Shown piece after piece: positions 43,562 to 54,380 of a stretch of 64,000 nt of DNA. The position numbers and the translations under genes were made by a program. Location of the stretch: assembly GCF_024362765.1 (NCBI RefSeq), contig NZ_CP093302.1:3781564-3845563 (forward strand), written 5' to 3'. Under the pieces are notes generated by a model that had not been told where the DNA came from, searched no databases, and was given only the letters and a program-made list of their open reading frames with translations. The DNA is from Alkalihalobacillus sp. LMS6. GTDB lineage: Bacteria; Bacillota; Bacilli; Bacillales; Bacillaceae_D. Within the stretch, counting starts at the first letter, position 1, and each line of letters opens with the position of its first letter.

Positions 43562-46500
43562 CTATTGCTCTTCTCGCTGTTGATTTTCTACTTTGTTTTT
43601 AAATGGCCACCAATTTTTACTGCCGATCGCCGAACCAATCGCCGGAACAAATAAAGGAAGCAGGATGACGCAATAAAACAATAAGCCAATGACAACGAGC
43701 GTACTTACTTGCATAAGTGTCAACACGCCTGAAGCGAGCATTGAAGCAAACGTTCCGCCTAAAATAAGCGCTGCTGATAGAACGGTTCCACCAATTTTCT
43801 TCATTCCTTCATGCATGGCAACTTTAAATCCGTGCCCTTCCTTTAACTCCTCATCAAAACGGGTTAAAAGAAAAATGGAGTAATCGACACCGAGTGCCAT
43901 TAAGAGTACGAAACCAAAGAACGGTACCGGCCACATCAGTCCTTGATAATCCAATATGCCCGTAAATATAAATTCTGTTATCGCTGCTGCACTAAAGTAC
44001 GTGGCAACAAGTGAAAACAATACATAAAGAGGCATAATAAGCGAGCGGAATAAAACAACAAGCGCAATAAAAATCCCCACAAGCATAATGGAAGCCGTTA
44101 TAAGAAAATCTTGATTCGTAATATCTTGTAGGTCTCGGTTTTGTGCTGAGATCCCACTTACCAGTACAGTAGCATCCTCAAACGGTGTGTCTTTTAATGA
44201 AAACTTCGCGACGTCTTCAATCTCATTTACTGCATTAATCGCTTCTTGCTGGTACGGATCAACATGCAGCGTCACTTCAATCAGTGAAACCACCTTATTA
44301 TCTGGCGTTGCATAATGCTCCCACAGTTGATCAAACTCTTCCTCTTGCAGCATATCTTCTGAAATAAAAATCCCTTCGAGCGGATGTGCAGGTTGATTCG
44401 CAATTTGATCGGTAAACGATTCTAAATCGGTTAGACCATTCCGAACGTCATCTACACCATCCTGCGCTTCACGAATGCCTGAGGAAAATTCATTCAGTGC
44501 ATCTTCAAAGCTGTCCATGCCTGCTGCTAAATCACTCAATCCTGCCTGAACTTCACCTAACCCAGAACCAATTTCGTCGGCTCCTTCTCCTAACGTGCTG
44601 ATTGCCGTCACAGCTTCTCCTAAGCCAGCTGCAAGCTCATTTGTCTGTGTTTGAATCGCACCAAGTTCTTCGTTAATCTCATTCGCAATTCCATCAGGAG
44701 AAGGAACGTCAATTTGATTAAGAGGCGTATCAAATGTGAGCAATTGCCGTAATTCGGTCAGTTCTGCAACCGCGCTTGCCAATTCACCTTCAATGGCAGC
44801 CCGCGTCTCTTCTACGTTGGTTACAAACGTAATTGCTTCTTGCAGTTGCCCTTGACCAGTTTGTAAACTTTCCTCCAACTGCTGCAGCAAGCCTGGAATC
44901 TCCGTATCTCCAGCCTCTGCCTCTGCTTGATCCCGTAACTCGTTTACGGTTTGCTCCCATGAATCTAGCTGCCCCCTCAACCCAACGTCAAAGACATTTG
45001 GGTCAAACGCCAATCCGGCAACAATCGTTTGTAGTTCTGCCAATTGCTGTTGCCGCTCATCAATGGATTGCAAAAGGGATGTTCTTAGCTCTTCGGCTTC
45101 ATTTAAAGCTGTTTCAATCTCTTGCATATCCGGAAATTCATTTGCTAACCCTTGCACTTGTTCCTGATAAGTCGTTATCTCATTTGAAACAGTTAAAACG
45201 GCAGTTTGAGCCTCTGATAATTCTGTTCCTAATTCAGCTAATCCAGATTGGAGGGCCGCTGCACCATCTTGTGCATCACCAACACCGCTCTGCAAGTCAG
45301 TAATTCCTTGTCCAACTTGATCGAGTTCACGATCCGCTTCCTCAACGCCTTGTATTAAATCGTCGTGACCTTCCATCACTTCATCTAATCCATTAATCGC
45401 TTCACGAATCATGTCCGCTAGCTGATCGGCTTGTTCGGGAACTGTGAATAGATCGGTCCTTTCCCCTTCCGGTCTTGTCACCGTTCGAACCTGATCAACC
45501 TCTTCAATTTTTTCCAAGTTCAAAGCCATTAATTCTAAGTACGGCAGGGAATTCGGGTTCGCCCATGTCTCTTCAGGTGTTTCAACAGCAAGTGTCGTAA
45601 AAAAGATTTCACCCTCACCGAATTTATCTGCAATTAAATCATACGCATAAATCGAATCGTAACTTTCATCAATCTCTTCTACGTTGTTAAACGAAACATC
45701 ATTATCGTAGTAGAGCATGAGTGGCGTTACGATGAGAAAAACTAACAAAAGAGCATAGCCAGGCCGATAGATAGAGAAACGCCCCATCTTCCGCCAGAGC
45801 CAATTGTTTTCCCCATCATCTTTTGGCTTACTTGGCCAAAACATTTTTTGACCTAACCCAGCCATAATACTTGGCAATAGTGCCCAAATTCCTAGCACAA
45901 GAACCAGAACGCCAACCGACACCCCCACCGCCGACTGGAAAATATTAAACTCCGCAAATATAATAGTCGCAAAGCCAATAAAACCTGTGATGGCACCATA
46001 TAACACCGTTTTTGACGACGCTTTAAACGTAACAAGCATCGCTTCTTTTGAATCATTTTGAGAAATGAGTTCCTCTTGAAATCGTCTCATTAGTAAAATA
46101 CAATAGTCCGTCCCGACACCAAATACGACCGCCATAATAAAAATTTGCGTATAAGACGAAATCGGAAAATCAAACCATTCGACGAGTATTGATACCGCCG
46201 ATATGGAAAATACGTAGGCAGTTCCTAGTAATAATAATGGAAAAATTGGCGCTAGAGGGGAACGAAACACAATAAGTAAGACGACAAAAACAAGTGCAAT
46301 CGTAATCCATTGAGAGACAGCTAACCCATCTTGAATGCTCTGGTCCATATCCTCATTGATGACCGGCGCTCCCGTTTGGTAATGTGTGAGCTCATCAATT
46401 TGCATTTTTTCGTCAATCGCGGCTCGATACTCACTATATTCTTCATCTTCTATATCGAGCTCGAGTAACACTAATACCAGCTCTTCATCGTCACTTAAAA

Positions 46501-46894
46501 GCTGATTTTCTTGCTGCTCCCCATCAAACGGGGATACTACATTATGTAAAGGAATATCGCCTGCATCTTCTTCGATATCATGAACGACTTCTTCAATTTG
46601 ATTGTACTGATCCGCTGTTAATCCATCCTCTTCATAATAGGCAACAATTACTTGCTGTCCTTGAAAACCTCCATCTTCTTGAATTAACGCTTCATAGCGT
46701 TCCGTCGGATAATGATCCGGAATTTCGATCTGCCCTTTTTCACTAACTAATCGATCTAAATCAGGTGAAAACAGCAACAACAAAACAGTTGCCGCAACCC
46801 ATAAGATTGGTGCAGCGATTAATATCGGCTTACTCGACCATCTCACCTCTATCGCCTTCCTCTCAAAAAATTCCTTTACCCCGTGATAAAGCAC
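43562..46894 (-). CDS. MMPL/RND family transporter with a large inserted coiled-coil domain (YdgH-like)
   Basis: A 1110-residue membrane protein. Two RND halves each show an extracytoplasmic domain plus about five to six spans; the D-Y transport motif is seen as FGVGTDYCILLMRRF and MALGVDYSIFLLTRF. Between them, about residues 500-850, lies a long soluble insert of heptad-like repeats (GVEEADRELDQVG, LQSGLAELGTEL, GADEIGSGLGEVQAGL). Related proteins export lipids, peptides or drugs by proton motive force. The insert matches in style the separate secreted protein at 56453-58249. No regulator gene adjoins it. Confidence 0.85.
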   Translation of the reverse strand: MLYHGVKEFFERKAIEVRWSSKPILIAAPILWVAATVLLLLFSPDLDRLVSEKGQIEIPDHYPTERYEALIQEDGGFQGQQVIVAYYEEDGLTADQYNQIEEVVHDIEEDAGDIPLHNVVSPFDGEQQENQLLSDDEELVLVLLELDIEDEEYSEYRAAIDEKMQIDELTHYQTGAPVINEDMDQSIQDGLAVSQWITIALVFVVLLIVFRSPLAPIFPLLLLGTAYVFSISAVSILVEWFDFPISSYTQIFIMAVVFGVGTDYCILLMRRFQEELISQNDSKEAMLVTFKASSKTVLYGAITGFIGFATIIFAEFNIFQSAVGVSVGVLVLVLGIWALLPSIMAGLGQKMFWPSKPKDDGENNWLWRKMGRFSIYRPGYALLLVFLIVTPLMLYYDNDVSFNNVEEIDESYDSIYAYDLIADKFGEGEIFFTTLAVETPEETWANPNSLPYLELMALNLEKIEEVDQVRTVTRPEGERTDLFTVPEQADQLADMIREAINGLDEVMEGHDDLIQGVEEADRELDQVGQGITDLQSGVGDAQDGAAALQSGLAELGTELSEAQTAVLTVSNEITTYQEQVQGLANEFPDMQEIETALNEAEELRTSLLQSIDERQQQLAELQTIVAGLAFDPNVFDVGLRGQLDSWEQTVNELRDQAEAEAGDTEIPGLLQQLEESLQTGQGQLQEAITFVTNVEETRAAIEGELASAVAELTELRQLLTFDTPLNQIDVPSPDGIANEINEELGAIQTQTNELAAGLGEAVTAISTLGEGADEIGSGLGEVQAGLSDLAAGMDSFEDALNEFSSGIREAQDGVDDVRNGLTDLESFTDQIANQPAHPLEGIFISEDMLQEEEFDQLWEHYATPDNKVVSLIEVTLHVDPYQQEAINAVNEIEDVAKFSLKDTPFEDATVLVSGISAQNRDLQDITNQDFLITASIMLVGIFIALVVLFRSLIMPLYVLFSLVATYFSAAAITEFIFTGILDYQGLMWPVPFFGFVLLMALGVDYSIFLLTRFDEELKEGHGFKVAMHEGMKKIGGTVLSAALILGGTFASMLASGVLTLMQVSTLVVIGLLFYCVILLPLFVPAIGSAIGSKNWWPFKNKVENQQREEQ

Positions 46895-46968
46895 TCCTTA
46901 CTATACCCGAATCTCTATCTTTTCATCAGATTATCGACATTTTTCATCTTTAATTTGCACACAAAAAA

Positions 46969-46991
46969 AGAGTAGGTACTCCACCTACTCT
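46969..46991 (-). terminator. Terminator of the siderophore-binding protein gene
   Basis: AGAGTAGG and CCTACTCT form a perfect 8-bp stem; the minus strand continues TTTTTTTGTG. Confidence 0.92.
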
Positions 46992-46997
46992 CACTTT

Positions 46998-47948
46998 CTA
47001 CTCGCCTTCAATAATGGCGTTATATACAGAATCAATGGTTTGCATATTTGCTTGATAACCGTTGTAGAGCCAGCTACTGCTGCCATCACGATTATAAAGA
47101 TTCCCTTGCTCTACTGCAGGAATCGTTGACCACACTGACTCTGATTCTAATTTTTCGATCGTTTCTGGGTCACTGTCAATTAAAAACAAATACTCTGCAT
47201 CAAGCTCTGCAATCGCTTCTAGCGAAACAGGATTCCAATGGGCACCCACGTCTTCTGGCAACTCATCAATTAAATTGGCAGGCGTCAATTCGAGATCTTC
47301 AAATAACACCGCACCGCTTGCCACATCAGGTGCAACAACATAATACTTACCACCAATCACCCATAGTGCCGCTACTTTACTATCCCCAATTTCGTCTTGA
47401 AGCTGTGCTTTGACATCTTCAACATGTGCATCGTACTCATCAATCGCTCGATTTGCCTCATCTTCTTTTTGAAGAACGTCTCCCATAAGCGATAGCGTTG
47501 CGCGCCAATCATCTTTTGTTTCCCCATCTATGACGTACGTAGGAGCAATTTTATTGTATTGCTCATAGCTTCCACCAGCCAAAGAATCTTCACCTGATGC
47601 AAAAATAAAGTCAGGCTCCGCCTCCATGATGGCCTCCAATGGCAACGTAGAATCAATTGGTTCAACGCCCTCTAAATGGTCTTCTAAGTAATCTTGCGTG
47701 CTGGATCTACTTGCAACTGACCATTGACGTATTGGGGTTACCCCAAGTGTAACGAGAGGGTCCTCTAGATAAGAAGCAATAATACGTTGTGGATTTGCTG
47801 GAACCGTGACTTCATTTCCTAGTTTATCCGTTACTGATATCGGCTCTTGTTCCTCCTCCACTTCATGATTAGCTGACTCATCCGTCCCATTTGAACATGC
47901 AGCCAACATCGCTAAACCAACTGTAGAAAGCATCATCATCCGTTTCAT
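46998..47948 (-). CDS. Iron-siderophore ABC transporter substrate-binding lipoprotein
   Basis: A 316-residue class III (FecB/FhuD/YfiY-type) binding protein. Lipobox LAMLAAC (Cys about 18), acidic linker, then ISVTDKLGNEVTVPANPQRIIASYLEDPLVTLGV and two lobes joined by a long helix. It delivers ferric siderophore to a permease encoded elsewhere, since no FecCD-type permease or ATPase lies nearby. The promoter contains a full Fur palindrome, so it is iron-repressed. Start ATG 47948 has GAGGGGA upstream. The particular siderophore is unknown. Confidence 0.9.
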   Translation of the reverse strand: MKRMMMLSTVGLAMLAACSNGTDESANHEVEEEQEPISVTDKLGNEVTVPANPQRIIASYLEDPLVTLGVTPIRQWSVASRSSTQDYLEDHLEGVEPIDSTLPLEAIMEAEPDFIFASGEDSLAGGSYEQYNKIAPTYVIDGETKDDWRATLSLMGDVLQKEDEANRAIDEYDAHVEDVKAQLQDEIGDSKVAALWVIGGKYYVVAPDVASGAVLFEDLELTPANLIDELPEDVGAHWNPVSLEAIAELDAEYLFLIDSDPETIEKLESESVWSTIPAVEQGNLYNRDGSSSWLYNGYQANMQTIDSVYNAIIEGE

Positions 47949-47982
47949 ATCGTTGTTCCCCTCACTATATGTACTACCTGCT

Positions 47983-48015
47983 ATAATATTGATAATGATT
48001 ATCATTGTCAATATT
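47983..48015 (-). promoter_or_regulatory. Fur-controlled promoter of the siderophore-binding protein gene
   Basis: GATAATGATTATCATTGTC (47991-48009) matches the 19-bp Fur box at 18 positions and sits inside a 31-bp palindrome (47985-48015) with one mismatched pair. Minus-strand TTGACA (48006-48011) and TATTAT (47983-47988) are 17 bp apart, so the box fills the spacer. Confidence 0.93.
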
Positions 48016-48047
48016 ATTTTTAGATTATTTTATTATCAATGCAAAAA

Positions 48048-48076
48048 AACACCCGTCTTTTCCAAAAACGAGTGTT
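48048..48076 (-). terminator. Minus-strand terminator downstream of the TPR gene
   Basis: On the minus strand AACACTCGT pairs with ACGGGTGTT (with an inner TTT/AAA), followed by TTTTTTG. It is about 127 bp after the TPR stop, just upstream of the Fur promoter; 48077-48202 contains nothing else recognisable. Confidence 0.75.
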
Positions 48077-48202
48077 ACTTATGTTTACTAATTGCGTCTC
48101 TTAAACAAAAGGAATCGCGTCTATCTTTAATTTATGTTCTCGAGATACGGACTTGACTTGATCAATCGAATTGAATGAACAGAACGGCCCTAATCATTTT
48201 GT

Positions 48203-48691
48203 TTAATCCCACACGTCATTCAATCGACCTGAGTAAAACGAAATTGCTTTTTGGTATGCTAAAATCTCTTCATCCTTTGTTGTTTCAGTTAAACACGTTA
48301 ATAGCAACGCCATCGCTTGCTCATGTTGCTTTAAATTATAAAGCGTCATTGCATAAAACACTTTTAACGCATAATACGTTGGAAATTTAGCCAAACCTGC
48401 TTCAAACGTCGCTTTTGACTCCTCATACATGCCCAAAGTCCGATATGTACTACCAAGACCTAAATAAGCTCCTTTTAAATCTTCATCAGCTAATCCCAGT
48501 TTTATCGCTTTTTCGTAGTAAGGGTAAGCTTCTTTTTCTTTGCCTTGCGGATCACATGTCGATGCAAGAAAATAGTTGAGATCGGCATCGTCGGGATTTT
48601 CTTTTAACCAACTGTGAAGTTCTTCATAAGCGCGATTGTATTCGGCATTCGCTAACCAATATTCAACTTGTTCTTTCTGTTGTTTAGTCAC
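48203..48691 (-). CDS. Tetratricopeptide repeat protein
   Basis: A soluble protein of about 162 residues with three to four TPR units, clearest in AEYNRAYEELHSWLKENPDD, EKEAYPYYEKAIKLGLADED and YLGLGSTYRTLGMYEESKATFEAGLAKFP. Such repeats mediate protein contacts; no partner is evident. I chose GTG 48691 with GAGGGGGG about 11 nt upstream, because the open frame extends into the preceding gene without a ribosome site. Co-directional with the DUF2804 gene, 22 bp apart. Confidence 0.78.
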   Translation of the reverse strand: MTKQQKEQVEYWLANAEYNRAYEELHSWLKENPDDADLNYFLASTCDPQGKEKEAYPYYEKAIKLGLADEDLKGAYLGLGSTYRTLGMYEESKATFEAGLAKFPTYYALKVFYAMTLYNLKQHEQAMALLLTCLTETTKDEEILAYQKAISFYSGRLNDVWD

Positions 48692-48713
48692 CTTTGTCCA
48701 TCCCCCCTCACTG

Positions 48714-49721
48714 TCACCACTTTGCCACGTGGTCTTCTGCCCAACCAAATAAACGCTCTAACCGTATGATTTCACCCGTTCCAAGTAAAATTTCTCCTGA
48801 ATAATAGCCAAACAGCTGATGAACAGAAGATTGAATGATGAACGCATTGGTTTCTGCCTTTCGTTCAAAAATTGGTTCAAACGTGAGATCAACGTGCGCA
48901 GCTTTGATCTCCCATTTCTTCAGATAATCAGTCCGATCATAGAACCACTCAATATCATCATCGATTTTATATAACTTTCCATCAACGATGACACCATTTT
49001 CATTCTGACCTGTACCGTCCGTCCATTGCCCACCTAAATTAATGCCAACTTGCTTTTTATTTACCATTCCTGATGCGGAACCCCAATTCCATTTTGAACG
49101 ATATTTCCAAACCCCTCTTCCAAAATCTAGACACGCAAACCCATCGCCTTGAGCCAATGTATACCGTTGCTCTGCCCATAGAATGTCACCTGTTGCCTGC
49201 AGAGCAGGTTGCTTTGATGTAAATTGAAAGTGCCGACTACTCCATGGAATCACTACGTTTAATGATTCCATATCTAGATCACGTTCAATCACGATGGTAG
49301 CTTTTAAAGAACCTTTTGCACCAAATGACGGACAGGTTACCTCAATCCTCGTCTTCTCCGTAGATTCAATAAAGGCAAGCGTCATGTTACGACTTGAATA
49401 CGTAATCGTTTCCCTTACACGTTGTGGCATGTGAACACCTTTGCCAAAAGGGATTAGTAGCGTCTCCTCATGAAAATCATGTGTGTGACGGTCAAAGATA
49501 TAGACAAAAAGAACCGCTGCATAATCGATATGAGAAATGGTTGCTGAAAATAGTAGTTCGCTACTCGTTACGCACCAGTAGTTCCACATTTTCTTTCTGA
49601 GAAAACGACCACTAATGTTGCTAATAAGATCATCTTTAGCAGACCAGCCAATACTCCATTCATTTAATTGCCCATTTTCATTTACTAGCGTATTTGTAAA
49701 TAACTTGTTTATATTGCTCAT
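48714..49721 (-). CDS. DUF2804 family protein
   Basis: A 335-residue soluble protein matching the DUF2804 pattern as I know it: early LNEWSIGWSAKDD, then WNYWCVTSSELLFSATISHIDYAA, and the C-terminal GSASGMVNKKQVGINLGGQWTDGTGQNENGVIVDGKLYKI. It is beta-rich, and the family has no established enzyme activity. The start at ATG 49721 is preceded by AAAAGGGTGGGTAAG; a GTG three codons earlier is the alternative. It heads a two-gene unit with the TPR protein. Confidence 0.8.
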   Translation of the reverse strand: MSNINKLFTNTLVNENGQLNEWSIGWSAKDDLISNISGRFLRKKMWNYWCVTSSELLFSATISHIDYAAVLFVYIFDRHTHDFHEETLLIPFGKGVHMPQRVRETITYSSRNMTLAFIESTEKTRIEVTCPSFGAKGSLKATIVIERDLDMESLNVVIPWSSRHFQFTSKQPALQATGDILWAEQRYTLAQGDGFACLDFGRGVWKYRSKWNWGSASGMVNKKQVGINLGGQWTDGTGQNENGVIVDGKLYKIDDDIEWFYDRTDYLKKWEIKAAHVDLTFEPIFERKAETNAFIIQSSVHQLFGYYSGEILLGTGEIIRLERLFGWAEDHVAKW

Positions 49722-49818
49722 CTTACCCACCCTTTTATAATGCTTCCCTCTATATTAATGTAAAAATTCAAACAACTCAAACGTGTAATGAAAATGTTTC
49801 ACGAGAAACAAATAGAAA

Positions 49819-49846
49819 AAAGCTTCTACTAGAACGTAGAAGCTTT
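49819..49846 (-). terminator. Terminator of the GH81 gene
   Basis: AAAGCTTCTAC and GTAGAAGCTTT form a perfect 11-bp stem with a 6-nt loop; the minus strand continues TTTTCTATTTG. Confidence 0.92.
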
Positions 49847-49856
49847 CCTCAACACA

Positions 49857-52500
<2,644 letters not shown>

Positions 52501-52843
52501 TCTAATGCCTCCTCATTAATTTTTGTTTCATATCTTCTCTTGCACATGCATACATTTAACTTGACCCCCTTGAATCACTTCCCCTACTTTACTTAGGTTT
52601 TTGTACTGAATCCATCGAAAGACGTCGATAAGCAACTGGGAAACGAATAATTTTTTTTGAGACAGATTTAGCGACACAATCAGCTTAATTTATTCAACTT
52701 TTTCTCTCAGATTTCTAACTCCGACAACCATCTCCAGTATTGATTTACAAAACAACCGTATATTTTCTTTTTTTGCTTGGGAAAAAAAGCAATGCGAAAA
52801 AAATCGGTCTTCAAAATTTGTCAAAAACCCTTTAAACATTAAA
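52501..52843. other. Intergenic region upstream of the GH81 gene, no gene found
   Basis: A 340-bp gap between GH81 and the cytochrome gene. It supplies the GH81 ribosome site (AATGAGGAGGCATTAGA on the minus strand). Elsewhere it is AT-rich, with several A and T runs and no clear promoter. A weak resemblance to a LicT-type RNA antiterminator is discussed under rejected items. Confidence 0.4.
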
Positions 52844-52846
52844 AAA

Positions 52847-52869
52847 ACTACCCAAAATGTTTGAGTAGT
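52847..52869 (-). terminator. Terminator of the cytochrome c gene
   Basis: ACTACTCAAA and TTTGGGTAGT on the minus strand form a 10-bp stem (one G-T pair), followed by TTTTTTT. It begins 12 bp after the stop codon. Confidence 0.9.
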
Positions 52870-52881
52870 TTCCTTCATATC

Positions 52882-53232
52882 TTATTGATCTGCCAACCAC
52901 ATAGACAAATTATCTACTTCATCTTCTTCTAAATGGGATTGTGCAGGCATTGAACCTTGTCCATTTAAAATAATTTCTCTAATTTCATCCGGAGCCAGGT
53001 TATTATTCGCAAGAGCTGGACCAGATCCACCCTCGTCTAAACCAGCATGGCATTGGATACAACTCTGCTGATACGTTTGTTCTGCTTGGGCCACATCATA
53101 ATCACCCATTTCCGAACTTTCCTCGCCACCGTTTCCATTATCAGTTTCCGGCGCCTCTGCATCATCTCCATCGCCACCACCACAAGCTGTTAAAAATAAC
53201 GTTAATCCGGCCAAAACCATCCACTTTTTCAT
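52882..53232 (-). CDS. cccB: Cytochrome c551-type lipoprotein
   Basis: A 116-residue membrane-anchored class I cytochrome c. Lipobox LFLTAC (Cys17), then a flexible Gly/Asp/Glu linker (about 18-48), haem motif C58-x2-C61-H62 (CIQCH), and distal Met95 in GQGSMPAQ. Length and order match CccB of B. subtilis, which carries electrons on the outer membrane face to terminal oxidases or other acceptors. The very acidic linker is common in alkaliphilic Bacillus cytochromes. AGGAGATTACCTATG gives a good start. Confidence 0.9.
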   Translation of the reverse strand: MKKWMVLAGLTLFLTACGGGDGDDAEAPETDNGNGGEESSEMGDYDVAQAEQTYQQSCIQCHAGLDEGGSGPALANNNLAPDEIREIILNGQGSMPAQSHLEEDEVDNLSMWLADQ

Positions 53233-53350
53233 AGGTAATCTCCTTAATGAAACGAATTTTCTTTTCGTACTACTGCTAAAAATCAGCTAGTATCTTTATT
53301 GTTAACCGTTTCAAGAGAAAATTAACCCACTTTTTTATGGATTCCTTGAT

Positions 53351-53512
53351 TTATTTTTCTTTTTCTTCCATTAAACGCAAGAAAGCATCTTCCACTTCTC
53401 CATACGACAATTCATATAAGTGAGTATCTTTATATTTATAAACACCAGCTTTTAACAGCTTATCAATCATTTTATCTTGTCGCTTCTTCATTCGCTCCTC
53501 TTCTCTTACCAT
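53351..53512 (-). CDS. FbpA-like small protein (53 residues)
   Basis: The minus strand encodes MVREEERMKKRQDKMIDKLL followed by KAGVYKYKDTHLYELSYGEVEDAFLRLMEEK. The core I-D-K-L-x-x-A-G-V-Y-K then L-Y-E-L-S/T fits the Fur-regulated basic protein A family of Bacillus, small proteins linked to the iron-sparing response. AGGTGATGAA precedes the ATG, and the length is about as in FbpA. No convincing Fur box is present upstream, so iron control is not shown. Sits alone between the cytochrome and TetR genes. Confidence 0.72.
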   Translation of the reverse strand: MVREEERMKKRQDKMIDKLLKAGVYKYKDTHLYELSYGEVEDAFLRLMEEKEK

Positions 53513-53656
53513 TTCATCACCTGTTCTACCCTTGTTGTCGTTTCATCATACCATATCGTTGAGTAAATTAAATAATTTTTACCGGATTAGTAGGGATTGA
53601 TTATTTGCTGTAATTGGACGTGCCTAACTGACAAATTAAACACCTAACTCCCACAT

Positions 53657-54241
53657 TCAATCACCCTTTCGAAAGCCTGATAACCCATAGTTAATAAACT
53701 GATGGATGAGTAAGGCCATTTCTTGAGGGGATTCTTTCTTCCCGTTCGCCAGCCAGCTTTCAATCGCATCTACACCTCCACTTACAACGAGCAGCGGAAT
53801 GTACTCAGATAGTTCATCTCCTAACTGATGTTCTTCCATCCACTTATTCATAATGAAGTTTTGAATAATTTTTGTGACACGCTTTCGAAATGATGTGTCC
53901 CCATTTTCACTTAAAAGAATTTGGCAAAGCTCACTTCTCTCCGCCACATACTCTAGAATCTTCGTTGACATTTGCAGAACTTCGTCTTGTTTTTGAAAAT
54001 TATATTTATTGAGCGTTTCGTACATATCGTCAAACACTTCTTTTCCAATCTTGTCTAACAAATCATAAGGATCAACATAATGGCTATAAAAAGTTGACCG
54101 ATTAATGTTAGCTTTTTCACATAGTTCTTTAACGGTTACAGAAGAAATTGGTTTTCCTTTTAACAGTTCCATTAACGCTTCTTTTAGCACCATTCGTGTG
54201 AATTGTTTTCGGCGATCAAGCTTCTCAGACAACGTGTTCAC
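53657..54241 (-). CDS. TetR/AcrR family repressor
   Basis: A 194-residue regulator. N-terminal HTH in MVLKEALMELLKGKPISSVTVKELCEKANINRSTFYSHYVDPYDLL (residues about 17-62), with the remaining helices forming the ligand/dimer domain. It is divergent from an MMPL transporter operon. The 139-bp gap between the two starts contains a perfect TGTTGT-N4-ACAACA dyad over the transporter promoter, so it most likely represses the transporter until a substrate binds. Confidence 0.9.
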   Translation of the reverse strand: MNTLSEKLDRRKQFTRMVLKEALMELLKGKPISSVTVKELCEKANINRSTFYSHYVDPYDLLDKIGKEVFDDMYETLNKYNFQKQDEVLQMSTKILEYVAERSELCQILLSENGDTSFRKRVTKIIQNFIMNKWMEEHQLGDELSEYIPLLVVSGGVDAIESWLANGKKESPQEMALLIHQFINYGLSGFRKGD

Positions 54242-54312
54242 AACCTTTTCATAATTTTAACCGACATAAATATTAATTGTGTTGTTCAGCTAACAGATCT
54301 TCTCCAACTGTC

Positions 54313-54343
54313 TGTTGTATGGACAACACCGTGTAGATATAAT
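54313..54343 (+). promoter_or_regulatory. MMPL operon promoter with TetR operator
   Basis: TTGTAT (54315-54320), 17-bp spacer, TATAAT (54338-54343). A perfect inverted repeat TGTTGT-ATGG-ACAACA (54313-54328) covers the -35 element. The arrangement suits repression by the divergent TetR protein. It also rules out a start codon as early as 54315. Confidence 0.78.
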
Positions 54344-54380
54344 GTTAAAAGAAATGAAGATGAAGTCAATAGGGTGGGGA

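Noticed and set aside
44833-45303. A 156-codon plus-strand open frame
   Set aside because: It is antisense to the heptad-repeat region of the large MMPL gene, whose Leu- and Gln-rich repeats leave the opposite strand free of stops. No ribosome site and a low-complexity Leu/Pro/Gln composition.
47048-47413. A 121-codon plus-strand open frame
   Set aside because: It is antisense to the siderophore-binding lipoprotein gene and has no ribosome site or recognisable domain.
52592-52613. Minus-strand GGATTCAGTACAAAAACC resembling a LicT-type RNA antiterminator upstream of the glucanase
   Set aside because: It is shorter than a canonical RAT element, lacks the paired internal loops, and no overlapping terminator lies between it and the gene.
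52600-52660. Possible cyclic di-GMP or other riboswitch in the GH81 leader (motif GAAAGACGTCGATAAGC)
   Set aside because: The conserved GEMM core elements are missing and no expression platform is visible.
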